DNA from: Arthrobacter citreus
GTDB lineage: Bacteria; Actinomycetota; Actinomycetes; Actinomycetales; Micrococcaceae
Length of the DNA stretch: 64,000 nt
Assembly: GCF_009192745.1 (NCBI RefSeq)
Contig: NZ_VTFV01000002.1
Span: 1,302,001-1,366,000 of the forward strand
Direction of reading: 5' to 3'
Below the pieces are notes generated by a model. The model did not search any database and was not told the DNA's origin. It saw only the letters and a list, made by a program, of their open reading frames with translations. The position numbers and the translations under genes are program-made. Positions within the stretch are counted from its first letter, which is position 1, and every line of letters starts with the position of its first letter. Shown here in pieces: positions 9,001-16,030 of this stretch.

Positions 9001-9990
9001 GTGCGAGTAACGGGAGATGCGGGCGGTCCCGGTGTCGATGACGTACTTGATGCCGGGGACGGTCAGGGAGGTTTCGGCGACGTTGGTGGCCAGCACAATC
9101 CGGCGGTGCTTGCCGGGGGAGAAGACCCGGTGCTGTTCAGCCAGGGAAAGCCGGGCGTACAACGGCAGGATCTCCGTATTGGCCAGGCGCGGATTGCGGG
9201 TGACCGTCCCGCGCAGAGCATCGGCGGCGTCGCGGATCTCGCGTTCGCCGGAGAAGAAGATCAGGATGTCCCCGGGAGCCTCGCGGGACAGCTCATCGAC
9301 GGCGTCGCAGACTGCATCCAGCGGATCGCGGTCTTCCTCAAGCTCGTCGTCCTCATCTTCCAGGGCGCCCAGCGCCGGCTGGTTCAGCGGACGGTAGCGG
9401 ATTTCCACCGGGAAGGTACGGCCGGACACTTCGATGATGGGTGCCGGAGTGCCGTCCGGGGCAGCGAAGTGCTGCGCGAAGCGTTCCGGGTCGATGGTGG
9501 CGGAGGTGATGATGATCTTCAGGTCCGGCCGCTCGGGCAGCAGGCGCTTGAGATACCCAAGGATGAAGTCGATGTTGAGACTGCGTTCATGCGCTTCGTC
9601 GATGATGATCGTGCTGTATTTCTTCAGCTTGCGGTCATGCTGGATCTCCGCGAGCAGGATGCCGTCGGTCATCAGCTTGACCTTGGTGTCCCGGCTGGTT
9701 TCCCCGGTGAAACGCACCTGGAACCCCACCTCGGCGCCGATCTCGACGTCGAGCTCCTCCGCGATGCGTTCGGCGACCGTCCGGGCCGCGAGACGCCGCG
9801 GCTGGGTGTGGCCGATCAGGCCCTTCTCCGCCAGGCCCAGCTCCAGGCACATCTTCGGAATCTGGGTGGTTTTACCCGAACCGGTGGCACCGGCGATCAC
9901 GGTGACCTGGTTGGCCGCGATGGCGGCCATGATGTCTTCGCGGCGTTCTGAGACAGGGAGCTGCGGGGGATAGGAGATTGTCAGTGCCAT
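6079..9990 (-). CDS. hrpA: ATP-dependent RNA helicase HrpA
   Basis: This 1303-residue DEAH-box helicase is the usual HrpA length. It has Walker A GATGSGKT (34-41), DEAH (131-134), SATIDPERF, the motif V region NVAETSLTVPG and motif VI QRSGRCGR. Helicase-associated, OB-fold and HrpA-type C-terminal (DUF3418-like) regions follow. HrpA resolves stalled or collided ribosomes in E. coli; in actinobacteria the role is less defined. An Ala/Lys/Gly-rich linker at roughly residues 965-1010 splits the C-terminal part. The ATG at 9990 is chosen because family similarity begins there; the open frame continues upstream without recognisable sequence. A 6-bp inverted repeat (GTGCCA/TGGCAC) surrounds the start codon. 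Confidence 0.95.
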   Translation of the reverse strand: MALTISYPPQLPVSERREDIMAAIAANQVTVIAGATGSGKTTQIPKMCLELGLAEKGLIGHTQPRRLAARTVAERIAEELDVEIGAEVGFQVRFTGETSRDTKVKLMTDGILLAEIQHDRKLKKYSTIIIDEAHERSLNIDFILGYLKRLLPERPDLKIIITSATIDPERFAQHFAAPDGTPAPIIEVSGRTFPVEIRYRPLNQPALGALEDEDDELEEDRDPLDAVCDAVDELSREAPGDILIFFSGEREIRDAADALRGTVTRNPRLANTEILPLYARLSLAEQHRVFSPGKHRRIVLATNVAETSLTVPGIKYVIDTGTARISRYSHRTKVQRLPIERISQASANQRSGRCGRVSDGIAIRLYSEEDFEARPEFTDPEILRTNLAAVILQMAAMGVAQGPKDVADFPFVQPPDPKAVNDGALLLRELGALAPKGGITAVGRKLAQLPVDPRLGRMIVEAGQRGCVREVMVLAAALTIQDPRERPSKDDPARAQKAAELHKRFVDENSDFTGFLNLWRYVQEKQKELSSSQFRKLCKNEFLNFLRIREWQDLFAQLRQLAKPLGITLSPGDVDPVGREKDVHISLLSGLLSHIGLYDQRKREYAGARGTRFAVFPGSALFKKSPDWVMAAELVETSRLWARIAARFDPLWVEEVAPHLIKRTYSEPHWSKRNGSVMAYEKVTLYGVPVIPRRSVNYGRIDPVLSREMFIRHALVEGDWRTHHKFFHRNQALLAEVEELETRVRRRGLRVDDETLFEFYDERIGSEVVSERHFDKWWKHARHEDPKLLDFDPDALRTDDAAGLDETEFPKTFRYADFDLPLSYEFTPGVPGANDGVTVEVPVLFLNQLDPEPFRWQIPGLRAELITALIKSLPKAVRKNFIPAPDVARAAAAALAADFDPASDPLEPSLELALRRLKGHIIPPGSWNWEAIPEHLRMRFSVVDSSGRVLDEGKDLAALQESLAPATRRAIAESLGATPGTVKPAPKAAKGKPARAGGSGATNGASNGQASPSFREETGLTEWSVGSIERRIDTLVAGHTVTGYPALVDEGSTAGLRVFQSAAEQEAAMRGGVIRLLALRVPSPAKYVLEHLSNAEKLTFSQNPHGSVAALIQDCTLAAVDKLTPEALPWTRTEFDALYEQVRAELIDTVFTVTAIVEKVLSSTRRIQKQLKGTTSLALISALNDIRAQLDQLVYPGFVARTGYAQLAQLPRYLAGIERRLEKLPTNVQRDSLSMAVVQGLEDEYDDAVAALVPGRGTPPALAEVRWMIEELRISFFAQELGTARSVSEKRIRTALNQALAPA

Positions 9991-10003
9991 AGTTGGCACC
10001 AGT

Positions 10004-11056
10004 CTAGTGCGTGGGCGGAAGCGCCTGCTTGCCGTGAACGGCGGGAGGGGGCTGGGAAGCGGGTGCAGCCACAGCGTCCTGCGTTTGGGGGAGGGCCCCG
10101 GCGGCGCGGGCCAGCCGCCCCGCCGCGGTGCGGGCGCGCTCACGCATTTCTTCCGGTGCCAGGATTTCGAACTCCACTCCCATGCCCGCCATACGGACCA
10201 GCGGCTGGTCCAGGGAGTCCCAGCCGCTGCGCAGCACGGTGTGCCCGGGTCCATCCGCCTCCAGCACGGCGACTTCGGCGGGAACCTGTTCAGCCACCGA
10301 CGCCAGCGGGGCCGCAATGCGGATCACGACGTCGTACTGGTAGGGACTGCGGGTAATGGCCGCCTGCACGTAGGCGGCCAGGTCCTTGGCCGGCAGGGGG
10401 CGGGGAGTGAAGCGCTCGCGGAGCACCGGTACCGACTGGCAGCGGTCCACCCGGAAGGTGCGCCAGTCCTGGCGTTCGGTGCACCACGCGACCAGGTACC
10501 AGCGCCTTCCGGTACTGACCAGTTTGTAGGGCTCCACGATGCGCCGCCCCTCTGCAGCTTCGAGTGCCTGATAGCGGAAGGAGGCGGTGCGCCGCTCTGA
10601 GATAGCTGTAGAGAAGGCAGTGAGGATCTCCGGGTTGACGGCTGATGCCGCCGCTGACGGACCCGCCAGTACGCTCACAGACTGGCGAAGGGCGGAGAAC
10701 TTGGGTCTCAGCCTTCCGGGGAGAACCTGCTCCAGCTTGACCAGGGCACGGATGGACGCTTCGCCGATCCCGGACACTGGACCGGAAGCCACCGCAGTCA
10801 GCCCCAGGGCGACGGCGAGCGCTTCCTCGTCATCCAGAAGCAGGGGAGGCAGCTGGGCCCCGGCGCCCAGCTGGTAGCCGCCGGCAATCCCAGGTGATGC
10901 GGAGATGGGATAGCCCAGGCTGCGGAGCTTGCCGATGTCCCGGCGAACGGTGCGTTCCGTGACGGACATGCGGTCGGCAAGTGCCGCGCCGGTCCATTCC
11001 CTGCGCAGCTGCAGCAGTGAGAGCAGGTGCAGCAGCCTTGCTGATGTCTCGAGCAT
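10004..11056 (-). CDS. WYL-domain transcriptional regulator (YafY type)
   Basis: This 350-residue regulator has an N-terminal HTH_11 domain (residues 1-60, including ALADRMSVTERTVRRDIGKL) followed by a WYL domain around residues 150-210 (FRYQALEAAEGR, RRWYLVAW) and a WCX-type C-terminal extension. WYL proteins bind nucleic acid or small nucleotide ligands and regulate transcription, often in DNA damage or defence settings; the target here is unknown. The stop lies 13 nt before the hrpA start on the same strand, so the two may be cotranscribed. The ATG at 11056 (MLETSARLL) fits the family start and has a -10-like box 7 nt upstream. Confidence 0.88.
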   Translation of the reverse strand: MLETSARLLHLLSLLQLRREWTGAALADRMSVTERTVRRDIGKLRSLGYPISASPGIAGGYQLGAGAQLPPLLLDDEEALAVALGLTAVASGPVSGIGEASIRALVKLEQVLPGRLRPKFSALRQSVSVLAGPSAAASAVNPEILTAFSTAISERRTASFRYQALEAAEGRRIVEPYKLVSTGRRWYLVAWCTERQDWRTFRVDRCQSVPVLRERFTPRPLPAKDLAAYVQAAITRSPYQYDVVIRIAAPLASVAEQVPAEVAVLEADGPGHTVLRSGWDSLDQPLVRMAGMGVEFEILAPEEMRERARTAAGRLARAAGALPQTQDAVAAPASQPPPAVHGKQALPPTH

Positions 11057-11063
11057 GTTCCCC

Positions 11064-11069
11064 AAGCTA
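11064..11069 (-). promoter_or_regulatory. -10 box (TAGCTT) of WYL regulator gene
   Basis: Read on the minus strand, TAGCTT ends 7 nt before the ATG at 11056, predicting a leaderless or nearly leaderless transcript. Confidence 0.4.
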
Positions 11070-11200
11070 CTCCGTAATGCGGACAGAACCTGTCCTGGAT
11101 TGAATCTCATCCGAGTGCATTTACCACACGGAACCCGCACCCCGGCAGCCGCAGGTGCCGCCGGAGGGGGAAGGCGCGGGGGACTGTAAGACACCCGGGC

Positions 11201-11398
11201 CTAGCGCCGGGGCCGGTAGGGCCGTTCCTGGGACAGATCCCGTGGATCGCTCACATCCCACAGAGCGTTGCCGTGCCAGGGGCGGCCCGAGGATACCGGC
11301 GGGAGATGATCACGGCCGTCATGCCGAATGGTGGAAACCACCATGGCAGTGACCCCGGCGAGCAGACTGAGCACCAAAAGCGAAAAGAAGATTTCCAT
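11201..11398 (-). CDS. Small single-span membrane protein, unknown function
   Basis: This 65-residue ORF starts with one strongly hydrophobic helix (about 3-22, FFSLLVLSLLAGVTAMVVS). A hydrophilic, Arg/Pro-rich tail follows. A GAAGG ribosome binding site lies just upstream of the ATG. It is divergent from the GlxA-type gene (82-bp gap) and lies 145 bp upstream of the WYL gene on the same strand. The membrane-anchor-plus-tail composition and the good start signal suggest a real gene. I recognise no family and cannot assign a function. Confidence 0.55.
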   Translation of the reverse strand: MEIFFSLLVLSLLAGVTAMVVSTIRHDGRDHLPPVSSGRPWHGNALWDVSDPRDLSQERPYRPRR

Positions 11399-11467
11399 GC
11401 CTTCAGGTTCCGCCCGGGCCGCAGCAAAAATAAGTGGCAGATATGACCATTAGCAGCGAAATACTGC

Positions 11468-11473
11468 CATACT
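11468..11473 (+). promoter_or_regulatory. -10 box (CATACT) of GlxA-type gene
   Basis: CATACT ends 6 nt before the ATG at 11480. Spacing fits a leaderless transcript; the first base departs from the TAnnnT consensus. Confidence 0.4.
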
Positions 11474-11479
11474 CCCACC

Positions 11480-12568
11480 ATGCTCAAGAGCGTCGCCCTG
11501 ATAGTGCTGGAGGACACCGGTCCGTTTGAACTGGGGCTCGTTGCAGAGATCTTCGGAGTCGACCGTTCCTCGAGGGGCACCGGGGTACCGCGGTTCGATT
11601 TCCGCATGGCCACCCATGTCCCGGGACCGGTCCGGACCTCAGCCGGTTACTCGATCCATGTCGAGAACGGACTCGAAGCCGCCGCCGACGCTGACCTGGT
11701 GATCATGGCGCCCTACGGCCATTGGCCGAACGGCCCCGAACCCGTGCCGGCTGCCGTCCTTGAGGCACTGCGGAACGCCCACGAGCGTTCGGCCTGGGTG
11801 ATGTCGGTGTGCACGGGTGCCTTTGCGCTCGCCGAGGCGGGAATCCTGGACGGCCGCAAGGCAGCGACGCACTGGAGGAACTCGGCACTCCTTGCCAAGC
11901 TGTATCCCTCGGTGGAGGTGAACGAGGACGTGCTGTACGTCCAGGACGGGAACATCATTTCCAGCGCGGGAACGGCGGCGGGGATTGACGCCTCACTGCA
12001 TCTGGTCCGTCAGGAACTGGGTGCCAAGACCGCCGCGGCCATCGCCCGGGACATGGTGGTACCTCCGCACCGCGACGGCGGGCAGGCCCAGTACATCACC
12101 CGGCCCCTGTCTGTGAGCGGGGGAGACACACTGGAAGACATCCTCGTATGGATTGCGGCGAACCTGGACCAGGAACATTCCGTCAGCGCGCTCGCAGCCC
12201 GCGCCCACATGTCAGAACGCACCTTCGCCCGCCGGTTCAAGGCTGAAACGGGAACAACACCGGGATCCTGGATCAACGGGCAGCGGGTACTTAAGGCCCA
12301 GGAACTGCTTGAGGACACGGGCATGAGCATTGACGAGGTCTCCCGCGCTGTCGGGTTTGGGCAGGCAGTGCTGCTGCGCCACCATTTCAACCGTGCAGTC
12401 GGCATCAGTCCGGCAGCGTACCGCAGGGTGTTCCGGGGCCGGGCAGACCGGCCGGCCTGGGCCCAGCAGGGTTACCCGGTCCATCCCCGGGCACCGCGGG
12501 CGGCCACAGGACAGCGCCCACGCCCCGGCGAGCAGCCTGCCGGATACCTCCACCTCAACCAGGGATGA
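11480..12568 (+). CDS. GlxA family transcriptional regulator (DJ-1/PfpI + AraC HTH)
   Basis: This 362-residue protein has an N-terminal DJ-1/PfpI-like domain (about 1-190, with the nucleophile-elbow-like CTGAFALAEAGIL). An AraC-type double helix-turn-helix follows at about 225-315 (MSERTFARRFKAETG and GISPAAYRRVF). The PfpI domain acts as a ligand sensor rather than a protease in this family, and the HTH part binds DNA. The targets are unknown; the neighbours give no pathway hint. The last 45 residues are a Pro/Arg-rich disordered tail. A bidirectional terminator follows at 12660-12685. Confidence 0.9.
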   Translation: MLKSVALIVLEDTGPFELGLVAEIFGVDRSSRGTGVPRFDFRMATHVPGPVRTSAGYSIHVENGLEAAADADLVIMAPYGHWPNGPEPVPAAVLEALRNAHERSAWVMSVCTGAFALAEAGILDGRKAATHWRNSALLAKLYPSVEVNEDVLYVQDGNIISSAGTAAGIDASLHLVRQELGAKTAAAIARDMVVPPHRDGGQAQYITRPLSVSGGDTLEDILVWIAANLDQEHSVSALAARAHMSERTFARRFKAETGTTPGSWINGQRVLKAQELLEDTGMSIDEVSRAVGFGQAVLLRHHFNRAVGISPAAYRRVFRGRADRPAWAQQGYPVHPRAPRAATGQRPRPGEQPAGYLHLNQG

Positions 12569-12654
12569 ACCGGCGCAACCCGCAGGGATGGACCCGGGAG
12601 ACGCGGAACAGGGGCACGGAACAAGGGCACGGATCTGGGGGTGGGACGGCAAAC

Positions 12655-12690
12655 AAAAACCCCGCTGCCGGTAACGGCAGCGGGGTTTTC
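12655..12690. terminator. Bidirectional intrinsic terminator
   Basis: A perfect 11-bp GC-rich stem (12660-12670 with 12675-12685) closes a GTAA loop. It is flanked by five A on the left and four T on the right, so it works on both strands. It separates the plus-strand GlxA-type gene from the minus-strand tRNA-Arg. Confidence 0.9.
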
Positions 12691-12701
12691 CCTGCAGGTA
12701 A

Positions 12702-12777
12702 TGGTGCCCTCGATAGGATTCGAACCTACGGCCTGTTGCTCCGGAGGCAACCGCTCTATCCCCTGAGCTACGAGGGC
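12702..12777 (-). tRNA. tRNA-Arg (anticodon CCG)
   Basis: Read on the minus strand this folds as a full cloverleaf. The acceptor stem is GCCCTCG/CGAGGGC and the D-arm is GCTC/GAGC type. The anticodon stem GTTGC/GCAAC encloses loop CTCCGGA, so the anticodon is CCG (12742-12744). The T-loop is TTCGAAT, the discriminator is A and CCA is encoded (12702-12704). It decodes CGG. The terminator at 12655-12690 lies just downstream. No integrase or duplicated 3' end is visible, so nothing suggests use as an attachment site. Confidence 0.97.
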
Positions 12778-12870
12778 GGGACACCGGGTAACCGGTGTGT
12801 CCTGCAGGGACTAAAGAAGCTTAGCAGGTTCTTACCGGTGCCCGGAAACCATTTCCCCGCCCCCACCCGC

Positions 12871-12926
12871 CGAGAGGGCAGTTACGGCTCGTTTCAGCCT
12901 GCAAAAGAGCCGTAACTGGCCTCTCG
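12871..12926 (-). terminator. Long hairpin at the end of the flavin operon
   Basis: A 20-nt arm at 12871-12890 pairs with 12907-12926 with a single mismatch (19 of 20) around a 16-nt loop. It begins 17 nt after the stop codon of the minus-strand FNR-fusion gene. There is no T-tract directly after the stem. Confidence 0.65.
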
Positions 12927-12942
12927 ATGGATCAGGAGGAGG

Positions 12943-14460
12943 TTAGTAACCCAGGAACGGATCGGTGTGGACCCGGCGCACGCCGGCACCCTTGAGGGCG
13001 CTTCGGGCAGCAGCAACGGCCGACGGCGAACCGGCCACAAAGGCGGTCCGCTCGGCGGCGTCGGGCACCGCCTTGGACAGGGAAGCGGCATCCGGCAGGC
13101 CCGCCCCCAGCCAGGCCCATCCCGGAATCGACGGGTCGGCGGGAGTGCACACCAGGACTCGGACGCCAAGGTCAGCGAGCTCCGCGGCATATGCCAGCTC
13201 CGCCACAGAGGAAGCGGCGTAAACGAGCACGATGTCCCGGTCCCTGGCACCAGCGGACCGCAGCTGGCTCAGGAACGGGGTGATGCCGATTCCCGAGGCC
13301 ACCATCAGGACCTTGCGCGAAGTATCACGGGGGAGCTGGAAATCGCCGCCGACGGAGGTTGCAGAGATTCGGGCCCCCGGCTTCAGCGCCAGGAGCCTGG
13401 TCTTGAACGAACTGCCCGGATCCGACACCCGCAGGGCCACCGATACGGTCGCGGGGTCTGCCGGATCGGACGTGAGGCTGAAGATCCGGCGCAGTCCGCG
13501 GCCGTCCGGGCTGGGATGCGGCAGGCTCAGCTCCAGGTACTGGCCGGGGGTGTAGCGCAGCGGCCTTTCGGGCTCGAATACCAACTCCCGCGAACTCGGA
13601 GTCAGGTCCCGGGCGGAGCGAAGCCGCAGTGAGATGCCGCCGCGCTGCCCGGCAGCGAAAGCAAGCAGGTTGCCGACCAGCAGGGCCAGTTCGGGGGACA
13701 TAAAGACCGGCCCCACGGATAGCGGCACGGCAAACAGGACGCCTACGACGGCGGCTTCAGCCAGGCGCTGCCAGCGCAGCGGCGGCAGTGTCAGCGGCTC
13801 GGAGAGCATAAAGCCGGCGAAGAACAGGACGGGATAGGACGTGAACGCCGTTGCGAGTCCTTCCAGCACCGGTTCCCCCGCGGCAGCGAAGCGAAGCGTG
13901 ACTATTCCCGCAGCCACCGCAACGAATACTCCGGCCATCGGCAGCAGGCGGCTGCGGTAAAGCACCAGCAGCGCTGCCGGGATCACCACAACGAGCATCA
14001 GCGGTGCAGCCACCCACCAGACCGGCGCGTTCAGCCCCGTGACGCCCATGGCAAAGGCGCCAACGGCAGCGGGGTTGAAGATGTGGCGCCGCCGCCAGAC
14101 CAGCAGGTATTTCGAGGCCGTCGCGGCCAGAGCCGCCAGCGCGATCCAGCCCAGCTGGACACCGTCAGTGGTTGGCCAGAAGAGGAAGAACAGCAGCAGC
14201 CCGGTAATCAGGGCAGAATCCGTTTGCGGGAAGGTCCGGAATAGCAACCCCATCACCCGGCTTGCCATCAGTGTGGAGACCACCGCCGTTGCCAGCGTCG
14301 CCGCAAGCTCGGCCGGAGTGTAGAAAAGCGCCCCCGCAAGGGAGAGCACAAAGGACCACGCGGCCATGGCCAGCAGCAGTACCACCAGCATGCGGTACAT
14401 GCTCATCTTGCCCAGCAGGCGTTGCAGCCGTGCGGAGGGAGTGCTCAGTGAAACGGTCAT
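12943..14460 (-). CDS. NqrB/RnfD-like membrane domain fused to FNR-type NAD(P)H oxidoreductase
   Basis: This 505-residue fusion has an N-terminal membrane domain of about 8-10 helices (20-270) carrying the NqrB/RnfD-like HIFNPAAVGAF segment and FMLSEPLTLPP. The cytoplasmic ferredoxin-NADP reductase module follows (about 275-505): FAD motif RIFSLTS (325-331), NAD(P) motif ASGIGITPF (388-396) and a terminal aromatic residue (DPFLGY). By family, it should take electrons from cytoplasmic NAD(P)H and pass them across the membrane. I see no SGAT-type covalent FMN motif in the membrane part. The ATG overlaps the ApbE stop by 4 nt. With ApbE and the FMN-binding lipoprotein it forms a flavin-based extracytoplasmic electron-transfer operon. 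The terminal acceptor is unknown. Confidence 0.85.
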   Translation of the reverse strand: MTVSLSTPSARLQRLLGKMSMYRMLVVLLLAMAAWSFVLSLAGALFYTPAELAATLATAVVSTLMASRVMGLLFRTFPQTDSALITGLLLFFLFWPTTDGVQLGWIALAALAATASKYLLVWRRRHIFNPAAVGAFAMGVTGLNAPVWWVAAPLMLVVVIPAALLVLYRSRLLPMAGVFVAVAAGIVTLRFAAAGEPVLEGLATAFTSYPVLFFAGFMLSEPLTLPPLRWQRLAEAAVVGVLFAVPLSVGPVFMSPELALLVGNLLAFAAGQRGGISLRLRSARDLTPSSRELVFEPERPLRYTPGQYLELSLPHPSPDGRGLRRIFSLTSDPADPATVSVALRVSDPGSSFKTRLLALKPGARISATSVGGDFQLPRDTSRKVLMVASGIGITPFLSQLRSAGARDRDIVLVYAASSVAELAYAAELADLGVRVLVCTPADPSIPGWAWLGAGLPDAASLSKAVPDAAERTAFVAGSPSAVAAARSALKGAGVRRVHTDPFLGY

Positions 14461-15326
14461 GAAAAAAGGACTCCAGCCATTGCGGGTGAATACTCTGCCC
14501 TGCCGTCGGAGAACATTCGCACGTAGTCGAATTCGAACTCGGCAGCGAGAGCGGAAGGATCGGTGAGGAACAGTGCTGTGGCCAGGCCGTCTGCCGTCAG
14601 GGCGTTCCGGGCAAGGACCCAGGTGGCAGCTACGGCCTTGACCGGTAAGCCCGTGGAGGCATCCAGGACGTGGTGCAGGCCATTGCCCCATGCCCGGCGG
14701 TTGGTGGCGGAGGCACACAGGGCACGGTCCTGGAGGTGCACGACGCCGATGGCCTGGTTTGGGTCGAAGGGATGCTCCAGCCCAACCCGCAGGCCGGGTC
14801 CGCAGTGGCGCATGTCGGAACCGGCATCAACCACAACCGAAGCATATCCGCGTCCGGTGACCAGTTCCCAGACGAGGTCTACCAGGTGGCCCTTCCCGGC
14901 AGCCCCGACGTCGAGCGTCCCGGCGCGGTCCAGGCTCAGGCGGACATCGCCCGAGGCCCCGGATTCCCATCTCACAGCCTCCGGCCAGGGCGGAGCACCG
15001 GCAGCCGGACCCTGCGGGGTCAGCCGGTAGCCGGGGCCGTAGCCCAAAAGTTCCAGCGAACCTCCAACCAGCGGGTTCATCCGCCCGTCGGTCAGCCGGT
15101 CCAGGGAATCAAAGAGGGAGAACAACTCCGCCGTGTAGCCGGGAAGGGATACCGTGCCTTCCCCGCGTGAGAGCCCGGACAGGATCGAGTCGGTGCGGAA
15201 GCGGGAGAGCGCCTGGTCGTACTCGGAGACAAGCCCGGTAACGGCCGCACGGGTATCGGCGTCGAGCGGGGCCTCGGCGCTGATTTCCCACTGTGTGCCA
15301 ATCGCTTCGAATGCCCAGGACTCCAT
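14457..15326 (-). CDS. apbE: ApbE, FAD:protein FMN transferase
   Basis: This 289-residue protein has the ApbE fold with LDVGAAGKG (138-146, FAD binding), HHVLDASTG (218-226) and TADGLATAL (244-252, metal/FAD site). The enzyme splits FAD and attaches FMN covalently through phosphate to Thr or Ser of a target protein. The obvious target is the FMN-binding lipoprotein encoded 9 nt upstream. The protein starts directly with the fold (FEAIGTQWEI) and has no signal peptide or lipobox, so it should be cytoplasmic although its presumed substrate is exported. It overlaps the NqrB-FNR gene by 4 nt (ATGA). Confidence 0.92.
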   Translation of the reverse strand: MESWAFEAIGTQWEISAEAPLDADTRAAVTGLVSEYDQALSRFRTDSILSGLSRGEGTVSLPGYTAELFSLFDSLDRLTDGRMNPLVGGSLELLGYGPGYRLTPQGPAAGAPPWPEAVRWESGASGDVRLSLDRAGTLDVGAAGKGHLVDLVWELVTGRGYASVVVDAGSDMRHCGPGLRVGLEHPFDPNQAIGVVHLQDRALCASATNRRAWGNGLHHVLDASTGLPVKAVAATWVLARNALTADGLATALFLTDPSALAAEFEFDYVRMFSDGRAEYSPAMAGVLFS

Positions 15327-15335
15327 GGCTGGCCT

Positions 15336-15854
15336 CTAGCGGGCGGCTTCGCTCTTGATTTCGTCCAGTGCCTTGTTGAAGCCGGAGCTGGTCAGCGAGG
15401 AAGAAGCGATTTTGTCCACCTTCACCTCATCAAGGGGCTTTCCAACGACCTCCTGCTGGACTCCGTCAGTGAATTCAGCCTGGTAGCGCTTGGACGTCGG
15501 GTGGTTGCCGGACGTGGAGACTTCCAGGTCAGTGACAACGCCGTCGCTCAGGGTCAGGGAGACCGTGACCTCTTCCTTGGTGTTCGACGGCGGAATATAG
15601 CTGCCCTTGGCTGTGTATTCACCGTCCTGGTACTCACCGCCAATTGCCGCCGCAGCACTGGACACAGCACCACTAGGCGCGGTACCACTGGACGCGGTAC
15701 CACTAGGCGCGGTACCACTGGACGCTGCGGGCGTGGAAGCCCCCGTTGCCTCGTCGGGAGCGGTGTCCTGGGCCGTTCCGGCGGATCCGCAGCCGGCGGT
15801 TCCCAGCAGTGCCAGCCCGGCGGCAGCAGTTAGCAGCGGTTTCTTGGAATTCAC
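15336..15854 (-). CDS. FMN-binding domain lipoprotein
   Basis: This 172-residue exported protein has a basic N-terminus, a hydrophobic core and a lipobox-like TAGC with Cys22 as the lipidation site. A Ser/Thr/Ala/Pro/Gly linker (23-70) contains SGTAPSGTASSGTAPSG, encoded by a 30-bp tandem DNA repeat (15671-15725). The C-terminal FMN_bind domain spans about 73-170 (YQDGEYTAKGSY, GVVTDLEVSTSG). At the usual flavinylation site (SGAT) the sequence is ASSSLTSSGF (150-159), so Ser153 replaces the usual Thr. By family it carries covalent FMN and relays electrons outside the membrane. The GTG start follows AAGGAG by 7 nt. It is the first gene of the operon with apbE and the NqrB-FNR fusion, and divergent from argS. 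Confidence 0.88.
   Translation of the reverse strand: MNSKKPLLTAAAGLALLGTAGCGSAGTAQDTAPDEATGASTPAASSGTAPSGTASSGTAPSGAVSSAAAAIGGEYQDGEYTAKGSYIPPSNTKEEVTVSLTLSDGVVTDLEVSTSGNHPTSKRYQAEFTDGVQQEVVGKPLDEVKVDKIASSSLTSSGFNKALDEIKSEAAR
15671..15725. repeat. Tandem repeat encoding the lipoprotein linker
   Basis: A 15-bp unit (GGTACCACTGGACGC alternating with GGTACCACTAGGCGC) gives a 30-bp higher-order period, with 25 bp (15671-15695) repeated exactly at 15701-15725. It encodes the flexible Ser/Gly/Thr/Ala/Pro linker of the FMN-binding lipoprotein, so linker length could vary between strains. Confidence 0.85.
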
Positions 15855-16018
15855 GGATGCTCCTTCAATTGCAGGCGGGTCTTCCCCTCTTATTACAACC
15901 CATCAACGCTGCCGTGTGCCTTTCGGTGCCCTGCTGTGCTGCAGGACACATTCGCGTCCGGGTGCGGCAGTCCGCCAGACGCAAAACGGAGGAATAAGGC
16001 CCGCGCGGGCCACCCCGC

Positions 16019-16024
16019 TATGCT
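16019..16024 (+). promoter_or_regulatory. -10 box (TATGCT), leaderless argS
   Basis: TATGCT ends 6 nt before the GTG start at 16031, predicting a leaderless mRNA that begins with GUG. Confidence 0.55.
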
Positions 16025-16030
16025 TAACCG

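Noticed and set aside
7186-9951. A 921-codon open frame on the plus strand antisense to hrpA
   Set aside because: High-GC coding DNA commonly leaves long antisense frames open. The translation has no recognisable domain, while the minus strand encodes a complete HrpA with all helicase motifs.
12702-12777. tRNA-Arg as an integration site for a mobile element
   Set aside because: No integrase, no repeated 3' tRNA fragment and no foreign-looking gene block is visible on either side.
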